Origin: Poa pratensis
Lineage: Eukaryota > Streptophyta > Magnoliopsida > Poales > Poaceae
Assembly (NCBI GenBank): GCA_947311845.1
Contig: CAMZMU010000117.1
Location: 73,489,042 to 73,553,041, forward strand
Direction: 5' to 3'
DNA length: 64,000 bases
Positions 32,268 through 42,913 of the stretch are shown here, in pieces; within the stretch, counting starts at the first letter, position 1; each line of letters opens with the position of its first letter. Made by a program: the position numbers and the translations under genes. The notes under the pieces were generated by a model. That model was not told where the DNA came from. It worked only from the letters and a program-made list of their open reading frames with translations, and made no database searches.

Positions 32268-32494
32268 CTGGCTTAGTAACTTCTCGGCGGATTGTGATAT
32301 TCTAAGTTGCAGGGTTAAAACTGAACTTAGAGATAAGATTTCTTCTTTCATTGCAGCTTTGAGAGTCTGATTGTAATTAAATGGGATCCATGGCCCTTCC
32401 ATGGTAGACCTGTACATATGTTGTAATTATTCTTTGCTTTATTAATATATGAGCAGTAGGAGACTCTCCTGCTGTATTTAATTTCAAAAAAAAC
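32268..32494 (+). mobile_element. Short LINE 3' tail with TSD
   Basis: It is flanked by TTGGTCTTGTT (32257-32267 and 32496-32506). It ends with GAGCAGTAGGAGACTCTCCTGC and an A run at 32486-32493, the usual 3' end of a grass LINE. It is strongly 5'-truncated, about 227 bp. Confidence 0.7.
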
Positions 32495-32506
32495 TTTGGT
32501 CTTGTT

Positions 32507-33090
32507 TCGAACATCTCGTACAAACAAGGATCATGGTCAAAATGGATCCAAAATCGAATATATGTTTCAAATATGCACCCCTTTTATGTTTGGACAAAGA
32601 ATTAAAGTGTATATTTGATAGGGGGTAGTTGGAGTGTGCGTTGATATATATGAAGTGTGAGGTATTTCTTGCAAATGCATCGGCACCACATCCTCGTGAC
32701 TTCTTTGGTTTAAAGGGTTTTCAAAAGAATTTTGTAGAATTCCAATCCATAGGTAAATTTTCTATGGTCCATTTGGTTCAAACGAATAAATCCTCCAAAA
32801 ATATTGATGAATTGCTTTCCTACAAGACAATCTCGTGAAATTTCTAGCAAGAGGTTAGATCTCTTGGTAAAAAAATTATCTAATAAATAGTAAAAACAAT
32901 AAGCATAGATTTTCGATGTTCACCCGATGTGTGCTCACTTCGTGCCTATTTCATCTGGTTTCAACCCAACTTTAAAATCTGATAGTATACTTGCATATTT
33001 TTTGTATGTGCAATATTCACTCCCATTTTTCATGCCTACATCCTTCAATAAGGGTTAGTATTTTTTCTCCCACAAGAAAATTTTCTTATG
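32507..33090. other. AT-rich spacer, no gene seen
   Basis: Short ORFs only, without recognisable motifs. Confidence 0.3.
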
Positions 33091-35095
33091 TTGATTTTAA
33101 TCATGTATTGCCTAATTTCCTTTAGATTGATTGTCTGAATAACACACAAACCAACTTAGGCCCCCTTACTTTTTTGTTTTTAGGAGGGCTTCTCCTAAAA
33201 CTTATATATGTAGGGTCCTTGTTGTAATAGTAAACCCACAACCAATATAATACATATTCCAGGTCCTTCGGGACCTTTCTTGATAAATAAAGTACCTTCT
33301 CCCAGAGCTCATACTTCTCAAATTTATTTAGACTTCCAACTAGTCTTCCCAATACTAATTTGAAAGGTTAACTGATTTGGCAAGCGGGCTTTTGGGAGAA
33401 GGAGGGTAGCATCCTGGAAAATCCCTCCTAGAAGACGACCAGAAAGGGCCTAACACATCTGGATAGTGGAGTTTCAAGACTTGTGGCACTTGATAAATCT
33501 ATCAAACGTATTGGGAATGGAGACTTGTGGTACTTGATTTTAATCATGTATTGCCTAATGTCCTCTAGATTGATTGTCTGAATAACACGCAAACCAACTT
33601 AGGCCCCCTTCCTTTTCAGTTTTTAGGAGGGTTTCTCCTAAAACTTATGTAGGTTCCTTGTTGTAATTGTATCCTTCGATCGAGACCTTTCTTGTTAAAA
33701 ATTAGCTTCTCCCAAAGCCCACTGCTCAAATTTATTTAGACTTCTGAACTAGTCTTCCTAATACTAGTTTGAAAGGTTAACAGATTTGGCAGGCGGGCTT
33801 TTGGGAGAACCTAGTGGAGGGTAGCATCCTGTAAAATCCCTCCTAGAAGCCGACAAGAAAGGGCCTAACACAAATAGATAGTGGAGTTTCGAGAATTGTG
33901 GTACTTGCTAAATCTATCAAACATATTGGGAAGACTTGTGGTACTTGATCTTAATCATGTATTGCTTAATGACCTCTAGATTGATTGTCTGAATAACACG
34001 CAAACCAACTTAGGCCCCCTTCTTTTCAATTCTTAGGAAGTTTTCTCCTAAAACTTATGTAGGGTCCTTGTTGTAATTGTAAGCCCACAACCAATATAAT
34101 ACAGATTCTGGGTCCTTCGGAGCCTTTCTCATTAAAAAGAGTAGCTTCTCCTAGATCCCACTTCTCAAATTTATTTAGGCTTCCAAACTAGTCTTCCCAA
34201 TACTAGTTTGAAAGGTTAACAGATTTGGCAGGCGAGCTTTCGGGAGAAGCTAGTGGAGGGTAGCATCCTGGAAAAGGACGCCTAGAAGCCGACAAGAAAG
34301 GTCCTAACACATATGGATAGTGAGACTTGAGGTACTTAATATATATCCATCAAATATTGGGAAGTGGTACGTGATTTTAATCATGTATTGCCTAATGTCC
34401 TCGAGATTGATTGTCTGAATAACACGCAAACCAACTTAGGCCCCCTTCCTTTTCAGTTTTTAGGAGGGCTTCTCCTAAAACTACCATCCAGTAGCTTATC
34501 CCCTCCTTCGGTGGTTCTTCAGCGGTGGTTCTGTTTCACCGCCGTTATCTTTTGCCAGAGGCCTAGGCCCCGTCATACTCCGCATCAGCGTCTGCTCAAG
34601 CTTTTTCTTCCTCAGCGCGAGGATCTTTATGACCTTGTTGTGGCATCATGTGTGTCTGCTTCCCCAAGTGGTTAGAGTCGGCCGTGCCTGGAAGTTCTCG
34701 TCGTCGGCGTGTTTTTTGGCCTCGATCGCTTTTTTGAGTGTTGTTTCAGGGTGTCGTGTGTAATTTTTTACGACCTAGTTCGAGTTTTTAGTTTATATAG
34801 GGTCCTTGTTGTAGTTGTAAGCCCACAACCAATATAATACAGATTCCAGGTCGTTCGAAACCTTTCTCGTTAGCAAAAGTAGCTTTTCACACAGCCCATT
34901 TCTCACATTTATTTAGACTTCCAAACTACTCTTCCCAATACTAGTTTGAAAGGTTAACAGATTTGGCAGGCGGGCTTTTGGGAGAAGCTAGTGGAGGGTA
35001 GCATCCTAGAAAGCGCTCCTAGAAGTCGACAAGAAAGGTCCTAACACGTATGGATAGTGGAGTTTCGAGAGTTGTGTTACTTGATAAATCCATCA
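33091..35095. repeat. Tandem array, four units of about 411-443 bp
   Basis: Units start at 33091, 33534, 33945 and 34371, each with GATTTTAATCATGTATTGCC or a close form. The fourth is longer because of an insertion (34483-34792). Within each unit a foldback pair occurs: TTAGGCCC...TTTTAGGAGGG on the left and, inverted, CCCTCCTAGAAG...GGGCCTAA on the right. So a MITE plus spacer was multiplied in tandem. A single related piece occurs at 44356-44385, beside FBX4. Confidence 0.8.
34483..34792. mobile_element. Insertion in the fourth array unit
   Basis: This approximately 310-bp sequence interrupts the unit between AAAACT and TATATAGGGTCC. It is more GC-rich, with GTGTCGTGTGTAATTTTTTACG near its end, and looks like a LINE-type 3' fragment without a poly(A). 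The identity is uncertain. Confidence 0.4.
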
Positions 35096-35510
35096 AACAT
35101 AGCGAAACGAGTTGTAAACGGCTAACACATTAGAGCGAAACAACGATAAGACTAGCTCTAGGGTTAAGTTAGTAGTAAAGGTAGATAGCAGAACATATGC
35201 ATCTAACCAAAACAACACCAGAAACATCAGTACACGATAAACCAGGTTCACCTAGCACAATTTGCACAAGTGATTCCATATTGTTTATAATGTTGGTACT
35301 ATCTGCCAAATTTATAGTTCTTTCTTAAAGGAGAATGGGGACATGGTTGGTTTATCATATATGTTGACTTCAAGAGTCGTTGGAGCACATTTTTATCTCG
35401 TGTTCTTTTGCGAAGTCAATTTGGAGACTAGTCCATTTGCTTTTAGTATCACTCCCCTAACTAATGTTATTAATGTGTTTTTTATCAAAAAAAATGTAAT
35501 ATATTTGGTA
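35096..35510. other. FBX3 3' flank, paralogous to the FBX4 3' flank
   Basis: Segments such as CAGAACATAT, AACATCAGTACA and GATAAACCAGGTTCACCTAG are shared with 44990-45180. Both sit downstream of F-box genes, so the cluster grew by duplication of gene plus flank. No ORF is supported. Confidence 0.55.
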
Positions 35511-35907
35511 GATGGTTCAATGAGATACATAGAACACAAAAGCACGTATTAGAATGAGCATAAGCAATTTAGAAATCTAGGAGTGATGTGATATTTAACA
35601 AAACGGGAGGTGCTCATTTTTTTTGCAGATTATTCATATGGCTACTTACTAGATCCAAATGCGGTCTTTCCTCATGCGAGTGGAGCAAGAGGGCCATAAG
35701 GATTCTGGAGATGGTTCAATGAGATACATAGAACACAAAAGCACGTATTAGAATGAGCATAAGCAATTTAGAAATCTAGGAGTGATGTGATATTTAACAA
35801 AACGGGAGGTGCTCATTTTTTTGCAGATTATTCATATGACTACTTACTAGATCCAAATGCGGTCTTTCCTCATGCCAGTGGAGCAAGAGGGCCATAAGGA
35901 TTCTGGA
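35511..35907. repeat. 199-bp tandem duplication, nearly identical
   Basis: Unit 1 is 35511-35709 and unit 2 is 35710-35907. By eye they differ at only two substitutions and one T-run length. The duplicated unit contains no recognised gene. Confidence 0.9.
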
Positions 35908-35989
35908 TGCCACTCGTTTGATGCCAATCGTTAAGGCTATCTTGAATTAGATTGGTTGGCGGCATTCTGATTGACTTCATCATGCTTAA

Positions 35990-36492
35990 GGCCCTTTTTG
36001 TTTATATCGACTGGGCGCGGTGGTTGCGAAGGATGGCGGAATCGACTGGGCGAGCTCCAGCATCAAGCAGCAGTGGAGTTGGGAAGCAATCTTCTGGAGC
36101 ATCACCTCGGCGGCGGGTGACAGCCATCCGACATCCAAGGCCACCGTCTGGCCTATCCAGAAGCCGGCTAAGGGCTCCGGCGTATGTTTAACCTCCTCTG
36201 TGAGGCCCCTTTCGAGGTCAACTCCTGCATACAGCGTCGGCACAGAAGCAAGTGGTTTCGTCCCCGCTTTCGGGCACGACGGCGGCGACGCTGACCTCCG
36301 GCTCGGTGGTGGAGATAGAGAAGGACCTAATTGCTTTTTAATATCTGTCGGCAAGGTCTTTTCTGCCTATACTAGGGACCTATGTGTGTTTCTTTATCTT
36401 ATGGGGTCCTTTGTAACGTTATGTACCTCCACTGCTTGGATTTAATGAAATGCTTCCTGCCCCTTCGGGGGCCTCCTTGTGCAAAAAAAAAA
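35990..36492 (+). mobile_element. Retroposed fragment with poly(A)
   Basis: A GC-rich stretch, partly open (36020-36445), ends in a LINE/SINE-like tail (AATGAAATGCTTCCTGCC, CCTTGTGC) and an A run at 36482-36492. The 5' end and TSD were not found. It lies where FBX3 exons 2-4 would be expected. Confidence 0.5.
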
Positions 36493-36964
36493 ACAACTTT
36501 CTATACATTTACAGAGAAATATCCACACATTAACCTTGGCTAAAGTCACATATGAATATCCACTTTAGCACTTGGATTCACAGGTTAACAATCGAACATG
36601 TGCCAATAGAAACAAGATTATTTGCAAGCCTATTTTCTAGCAATGCATGTAAATACAAGTGTTAAGTCCTTAGCCTCTAACGATGGATAGGAAGCTCGGA
36701 GTGAAAGAAATAAAGGTGTAAGAGTAAAATGGGAAATTCCAGGTATACCATTCCAACGGCAGCTATTAGCTCCAAATTTACAGCACTCGTCAAACCTCCA
36801 AGAAGCACACAGCAATCACTATGGTCATCATTGTTAGGAATAAGCAACTTGTATTCCACGGGGCCAAAGGCCACAATATATAATACATGTACAGGTGCAA
36901 ATATGCAGGGAATCCCCTATGTAATAGGGATACTACAATATACAAATATCTCTGTAACACCCCC

Positions 36965-38980
36965 CCCCCTCAAACTCATGGTGGATCCACAACACTGAGT
37001 TTGGAGAGGAAAAAGCTATGCTGTGCTCTAGTCTGGACCTTCGTGAATAAGTCCGTCAACTGTAACTCTGAAGGCACATACTGGAGCGCAATAATCTGAT
37101 CCTGCACACTAGCACGGACAAAAGAAGCATCAACACCAATATGCTTGGTAAGCTCATGCTTCACCGGGTCACGTGCAATACTGATAGCACCTGTACTGTC
37201 CGACAGTAGAGTAGTGGGTGTCGTAACAGAGACACCAAAATCTGCAAGTAACCACCGTAACCAAGTCACCTCAACAGTCAAAAGAGCCATAGCTCGCAAC
37301 TCAGCCTCTGCACTCGAACGGGAGACCGCGGTCTACTTCTTCGTCTTCCAAGCAATGAGAGAACCATCAAGAAAAACACAGTAAGCAGAAAGTGAACGGC
37401 GATCCAAAGGATCACTAGCCCACGTAGCATCGGAGTAGGACTGGAGCTATAACGAGCTGGAACGAGGAAAGAAGAGACAGAGAGAGACCGTCCCACGAAG
37501 ATAGCGTAGAACACGAAGAAGATGACTATATGATGCATGTAAAATGCATACATGAACTTTGCACTTTATTTACTCATATTCCAATCATATTTGCATCATA
37601 TAAGGGTTATATCAATATTTTATAATGATTTTGGGAATACTTCATAGTTTTCCCATTTATTTGGAATTAACCCTGTTTTCCAGAAAACGTCTTTTTTAGT
37701 GTTTCAGACTTTCCGGGAGCTTCGGGACTCCAAAAAGGGCAAGGCCAAAGAGCACGGTTCAGAATTTTTTAGACGAACGCAATGGGCTTAAAATGAGGAC
37801 CAGAAGCCCAACCAGCTGGAAATGAGAGGGCCCCACGCGGCCTAAAATCCTGGCCGCGTGGGACCCACCCGTTTGGTCCTCGTGGCTCCGCAGCCGTCGA
37901 TCTTTGCTCCACCGACCTAGTCGTGACCTAAAAACGCCTATAAAAATTGTCCCCCGATGTTCTCTGGAAGGAGGCGGCGGAGAAACACAGAACCACGAAA
38001 CAGAGAGTCAGAAGGCTGCCGCCGGAGAAGATCGGAGGGGGGAAACGCCGCCGGAATCACCTCCGGAGGGCTCCACCCCCCTCCGGGTGGAGTAGTCCAC
38101 CCCTGGACTAGGGTTTGTGGTGGTAACTTTTGTATCTCTCCTCTCTCTTGAGCTTCACTAATTAGTACCGTATGAGCTGCTGAACATGATTACGGTCATC
38201 TATGTAATACCTTTGTGGTGAATATTGTGGTGTGAGATGAATTGTTATGCATTTACCGTTGTGTTGGAGCTTTTGTGATTTGTCATACTTTGAAGTATGA
38301 TGTATGTGGGTATGGGATGGCCGATGTGACACGGCATAGGTATTGAGTGACACAGTACCGCCCAACATCCTTTATCTGGGGGTAAAAAGGAAGAGTATGA
38401 TGTGGGAGTGACAGAAACCACGCTAGCCTTACGAGGGGTGACCTAGCAACACAAATGAGTATTTCTTTCAACTATGTGTTTTAGGACATATAGCCGTCAT
38501 AAAAAGCTACCATTAAAACATGACAATTGTGTGTACTTTATCTATAACATGATGATCACCGTAGATGAGAGAGAGAGGATTAAGTGAACCCATGAACCAT
38601 GTCCATTGTTCCTATAAGAAACACACACTTGAGCTTGTCCTCTTGCTACATAGAGGATTGGGCTTTCTCTCTTTGAGAGCTTTCACTTGCTACTACCTTT
38701 GTCTTGTCCTCTTGCAAAGAAGAGGATTGGGACACTTTTACATCCATCAAACCAACCATCTTGTTCTCTAAACTTGTTTAGTGCATAATCAACTAAAACT
38801 TGTGACACTTTAGTTGTAGGGAATAGATAACTTTTCCTTCTTGCTCCTGCGGATCGATACCTTACTTCCACATTGAGAGGTGCTACAGTGATCCCTTGCT
38901 CTTGGGGGTTATCACTATAGTGAACCGAAGTGGGAGCAGAAACAAACTGACTAAGAATATGGACAGGATAAGAAATATCC
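36965..38980 (-). pseudogene. Copia RT end and RNase H, split by a solo LTR
   Basis: The RT C-terminal part is at 38980-38915 (SYPVHILSQF). After the solo LTR it resumes at 37525 (LRVLRYLRGT) and runs through RNase H (SDATWASDPLDRRSLSAY, EAELRAMALLTVEVTWLRW, DSTGAISIARDPVKHELTKH). It ends near 36965 with the usual DLFTK segment. A stop replaces a Gln or Lys codon near 37333. It is non-functional. Confidence 0.82.
37531..38914. mobile_element. Solo LTR, 1384 bp
   Basis: It starts TGATGCATGT, ends GGGTTATCA and is flanked by the TSD CTATA (37526-37530 and 38915-38919). The text CTCCTGCGGATCGATACC near its end is common in grass gypsy-type LTRs. A TATA-like CTATAAAAATTG occurs at about 37940. 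It removed no host bases, and the copia RT frame is continuous across it. Confidence 0.85.
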
Positions 38981-39155
38981 TTTGGAATAAGCAACTTGTA
39001 TTCCACGGGGCCAAAGGCCACAATATATAATACATGTACAGGTGCAAATATGCAGGGAACCCCTATGTAATAGGGATACTACAATATACAAATATCTCTG
39101 TAACAATCATCACCTCTACATTTTGCACAAATGCCACAATATTCCATGAACATAA

Positions 39156-40490
39156 GGATGACTCCAACGGGGCGACGCATCGAGTCCGCGCGCCTCCGTC
39201 CCTGTTCGTGGGGGCCAAAAACACGGCCCAACGGGGTGACGCAAACGGACCGCGGTCCGTTTTTTGGTCCGCCGCGACGTATTCCTGGCCCAAATTTGGG
39301 CCACCGATGCGTCGGCCCCGGACGCGAGCGGAGCGCTCCTGCGTCCTCCTCGTGTCCGCCCTGGCCCCGCGTGTCATCGACCCCAACGGCTAGAGAGGCC
39401 ACCTACCCGCAATAACTATGGGCGGTGGAACTCTTTAAAAGGAGCCGACCGGGCAAACCCTAGAGCACAAACCCTAGAGCCCTCCTCCCCCCACCACGGC
39501 GGCCACCACCTCCAACCACAGATCCACGCGCCGGAATGGCTGGAGAGCCGGCGCCGCAGCATCTGCTGGACCAGGCGGAGCGGGCGTGGCAGAGGACGCA
39601 CGGGGCATGGCTCGGCATGATTCAGCAGCCCGACGAGAGAAAGGCGGCGGAGGCCGCGTACTTCGACTGCATCGACAACGACGAGGAGTACGTGTACGCA
39701 GCCGGAGTCGCGGCGGGCTCTGCGCCGCCCGAGCCCGAGCCTCCCATTGGCGTGGGCGGCTCCGCCTGCATGACCGAGGAGGAGGCGGAGCTGGAATCCC
39801 ACATGCAGCTCAACGCCCAAAGGGCGGCTGCGTTCCTGTCCGCAGCGCGCGCCTGCGCCCACGCGGCGGTGGAGGCTGAGTCTGCGAACTCGCGCAGAGC
39901 CATGGAGACCGCGAAGCGGGCAGCGCGCCGCAAACGGTACCGCGAGGCCGCGGCGGCCGAGGCGGCCGACAATGGAGCAGTTATCGACTGATTCAAATGG
40001 TGCGGTACCCCCGCCGGCGAGGCCGCCTATGTGCGGCCAATTTTCCACTAATGCCGGCGCTGCTACGTGTTTCGTAGCTACGAAATGATCAAAGGAGAGG
40101 AGCCGGCCAGTCCGCGGCTGGCCACAACCGCGATGAAGGAAGAGCCAGCAAGTCCGTGGCAGAACGGGCATGCTGCGTGACGTTCCTCAAGGCTGGAGCC
40201 CATCTTTGATCTTCCCCCTTGCCGGCCGGTGGTCGGTTATTAATTTTCTTCGAATTAGGTTTAGGTTTTAGGGTTTATTACTATGTAATTTCAGTTTTTA
40301 AAAATGTAATCCAAATATAAAAAAAAGTTTGGGGAAAACCTTGGCCGGGCGGACTCAATGCGTCGGCCCCGTTGGGCGCAGTGGCCGAAAAGAGGCGGAC
40401 CTGGACCGGACGCGCGTCCTGTTGCCGACGCAAACAGACCAAACGCGGACCAAACGCGCGTCCGTTTGCGTCGCCCCGTTGGAGTCATCC
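39156..40490. mobile_element. Harbinger-like element with TAA TSD in FBX3 exon 1
   Basis: Terminal inverted repeats of at least 24 bp are perfect, starting GGATGACTCCAACGGGGC. A 3-bp TAA lies on each side (39153-39155, 40491-40493), the target length and form of PIF/Harbinger. It has no transposase; it encodes one 151-residue ORF. It is non-autonomous. Confidence 0.85.
39536..39991 (+). CDS. 151-residue ORF within the Harbinger-like element
   Basis: This is an intact frame with an ATG start (MAGEPAPQHLLDQAERAWQ) and TGA stop. It is alanine- and glutamate-rich and predicted to be helical. The C-terminal half is basic (RAARRKRYREAA), and the middle has aromatic positions (AYFDCIDNDEEYVYAAG). 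I recognise no domain. It could be a degenerate accessory ORF of the element or captured sequence. The intact frame may partly reflect high GC, since the other frames are open too. Confidence 0.45.
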   Translation: MAGEPAPQHLLDQAERAWQRTHGAWLGMIQQPDERKAAEAAYFDCIDNDEEYVYAAGVAAGSAPPEPEPPIGVGGSACMTEEEAELESHMQLNAQRAAAFLSAARACAHAAVEAESANSRRAMETAKRAARRKRYREAAAAEAADNGAVID

Positions 40491-41252
40491 TAATCTCGCT
40501 TTCACATGATCCTCCGACCCAAAGTATGGTATAGGCTTCACAAATGCAGTTTTTAGTGAAGGCATGCTTTCAAGCAAAGGGACTTTACTACCGGAAGAAT
40601 CAAGTTGCAGCCAAACGAGACTAGGGATTGAAATAGTGGGCCGGCAACCTGAATTACGACAAGCGCAGAAGAAATCAGAATCATTGATTTGGAGACGCTT
40701 TACAGACCGAGACGAGATCTTGTCAACGAATAACGTAGAATATGCCATCGTAAGATCCTCCAATGCTGGGCAGCTTGCAAAATCAAGATTCCTTTTTCTT
40801 AACCCCACTTCAGTGAGCTCTAGTTTTCTCAAATGCCGGGAGACCACACAAGGGTTCTCCAGTTTGGTGTAATTGACACCAAGTACCTGAGCGTGGCCAG
40901 ACAAAATTTGTCGGATCCAAACATTGACGTCCCGATCGTCTTCGACCATTTCAGATCCATCAAAGTCCAACTTAACCTCTTCCAAAATCGAGCCATGGTC
41001 GCCAGGGAACAACAGAGTGTCTAAAAAATCCTTCAAATCTTTGGCGCTGTTCCACCCATCTTCGGGGCTTATGTGCAGCCGACGGACGGATCTCCAGGCG
41101 TGGCGCCAGCGACGGGCGAGCACTCTCGTCCGCACTGCATCACGCGCAGCAAGGAAGCCAAGGACATGCTGAAGGACGCCCTCCGGCAGGGCGCTGATCC
41201 GATCTTCGCTGCCGGGCACGGATGCTTTCTTGGCCTGGCGCCCGTCAGACAT

Positions 41253-41503
41253 TTCGTTGAGCAGGTGGTGAGAACCACCGCGGCGGATGCTGCTGCGACA
41301 GGAAGACGACGACGAAATGAATCCAAGAAGCGGGGAAAAAAGCACGGGTAGAAAAATGAGCCCAAAGGCGTGGAGGAGCTCATCTTACCGGGCTTAGCTT
41401 CACTCGTCGTCGTCAGTGGCCGGGCTGGCCGCGCAAATGGAGCGAATCGTCCAACGGAGAAGAGGAAGCGTGTGAGGTCTCTAGTTCAGCTCAGGCAAAA
41501 TTG
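41253..41503 (-). other. FBX3 5' leader
   Basis: The 5' UTR intron signals (41300-41389) lie here, with a GC-rich leader beyond. A truncated LINE sits just upstream at 41515. Confidence 0.45.
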
Positions 41504-41514
41504 ATGGAGCACAG

Positions 41515-41897
41515 TTTTTTTTTTTTTTTTTTTTTGAGGGGAAAAAGGAATTACTACATCAAGAAGAGATAGGAGTACAATCCTTTAGAAGGGCTCGTTT
41601 GATCGCCTCAGGGGGATCAACAAGCCACACATGTGAAAGACCCTGTACTAACCTATCGCAGCTAAGGAGTGGCTGACGAAATTTGCATCCCTGTCTACCT
41701 TAACGCATCTAACATCCTTTTCCCGAATAAACTCTTTGATCGCCTGTATCCTCGAGGTATACAGCGACATGTCTGGATCAGAACTTTGAATCATGTTGAG
41801 GGCTTCGGCACAGTCTGATTCCAGAATCATGGCACCCTGCGAGTGCAGAAACGCTCGCTCCAGGCCCAGCTCCGTAGCTGCAAGCTCGGACTCCAGA
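41515..41897 (-). mobile_element. 5'-truncated LINE tail with RNase H end
   Basis: The TSD ATGGAGCACAG flanks it (41504-41514 and 41898-41908). The poly(A) is the T run on the plus strand at 41515-41535. Its coding part is the C-terminus of a plant LINE RNase H (ILESDCAEALNMIQ, KVDRDANFVSHSLA; 41830-41655). It lies in the FBX3 promoter region. Confidence 0.88.
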
Positions 41898-41908
41898 ATG
41901 GAGCACAG

Positions 41909-42224
41909 TTATTACTCGGGTGAAGCTCACTCAAAGAGTCGTTGGGTAGTACGAGCGCGAAGAGCAGAATGGACTGAGTTCATGCAGACCACGGGGAGGA
42001 TAGTGCAGAACCACACAGGCTCACCGTGCACCCAGCTCTCCTGCCCATGGCCATGGGTGATGGGACTATACGCTGCAGCCTGCAGTGGCCCTGCCTTGCG
42101 CGGTACCGTGTGCTCGCGTCCTAGCAGCCTTGCAGGTCGTAGCCTCGTAGACCTTGCAAGAGAAAGTTTAATTGTAGAACAGTCAGTTGACCGGAAATCA
42201 TAGATGGTGGCCGAGTTTCATGTA
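41909..42224. other. Stretch upstream of FBX3, no gene seen
   Basis: Moderately GC-rich, without motifs. It may hold upstream control sequence of FBX3; nothing specific was recognised. Confidence 0.3.
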
Positions 42225-42625
42225 GCACCTTATTTTTTTTAATCTAAAAATCATATTTTAAAATTTCAAAAATATGTGAAAAAATATCCTCGATGTAGAG
42301 TATTCTATCCACATGCAAAATCACAAATCAAAATATTTCATATTATGAGTTTCACAAAAGTAACAAATCTGACATATTTGTAGAAGTTGAAATTTTGTAC
42401 TGTTTAATACTTTCAAATATCAGACTTTATCATTTTTTTGCAGGACAAATTATATAAGATATTTCTAGTTGAAATTTTACATGTTGGTAGACTACACCAT
42501 TGTTTACATCCAGGATTTTTCCAAATTATTTTTAAAACTTTCAAATATGATTTTCAAATTTTGTTTTCTAAAGGGCTAGAGCTTGGCTTCCATTTGTCCA
42601 CTCTCTTCAGTTGGCGCGTTATTAT
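42225..42625. repeat. AT-rich dispersed element, copy 2
   Basis: Related to 31555-31935 (shared CATGCAAAATCACAA, TATTATG and the mirrored second half). A probable MITE. The ends are not firm. Confidence 0.5.
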
Positions 42626-42908
42626 ATGGGAGCGTCTAGCGGGTGCCTAGGCCCAGATGTCGATGTCAACGTGTCCCATGATGTCGACGAAAAGCGGAGT
42701 TTTGCGACGCGCCCCGTTAAATCCACAGGGGCTGATATTTGTGGGCACGCACGATCGGATTCCATCCGATTCTGAGCTCTAGAAACTGTAATGCGCCAAT
42801 CCGTGAAGACTGCTGATGGAGAAGCGTGGAACTCATCGGCAACCAGGCCCCACATGGACCAATATCCAACTTATGAACCGAGCACAGAACCTTCCAACTC
42901 CTTCGGAG
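42626..42908. other. Spacer, no gene seen
   Basis: No motif or repeat was recognised in this 283-bp stretch. Confidence 0.25.
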
Positions 42909-42913
42909 ATGGG

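Larger units (their letters stand above)
36832..39105 (-). mobile_element. Deleted copia element with short LTRs
   Basis: LTR-like termini of about 125-130 bp lie at 36832-36961 and about 38981-39105 (ends TGTTAGGAATAAGC and CTCTGTAACA). The TSD ATCAT is perfect (36827-36831 and 39106-39110). The inner edge of the right LTR runs directly into the RT C-terminus (YPVHILSQFVSAPTSVHYS), so the PBS, gag, protease, integrase and most RT are deleted. A solo LTR (37531-38914) has landed in the remaining pol. Confidence 0.85.
36749..41252 (-). pseudogene. FBX3: F-box/LRR gene split by three insertions, 3' exons lost
   Basis: The start at 41252-41250 matches its paralogues. Exon 1 carries the F-box (DRISALPEGVLQHVLGFL, VLARRWRHAWRS) and LRR segments (SRHLRKLELTEVGL; CPALEDLTM; LLESMPSLKTAF) down to 40494. 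A Harbinger-like element (39156-40490) interrupts it. Forty-two host bases (39152-39111) follow, then a copia element (36832-39105). Exon 1 resumes at 36831 with DHSDCCVLLGGL and NLELIAAVGM and ends at the donor at 36749/36748. The residue pattern after the insertions aligns with FBX4 (SSDTVLLGAIYNAKHLEL). Removing the insertions leaves a one-base phase difference, so it also carries an older frameshift. Exons 2-4 are not found downstream. A 5' UTR intron is suggested by GTAAG at 41388-41384 and CTGTCGCAG near 41300. Confidence 0.82.

Noticed and set aside
33091..35095. CRISPR-like or centromeric satellite array
   Set aside because: Units are over 400 bp with internal foldbacks, there are four only, and the genome is eukaryotic. 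A local tandem duplication explains it.
36887..36998. Run of C residues at 36961-36968 as a sequencing artefact or promoter element
   Set aside because: It lies just inside the copia LTR edge, where the complement is a G-run polypurine tract on the minus strand.
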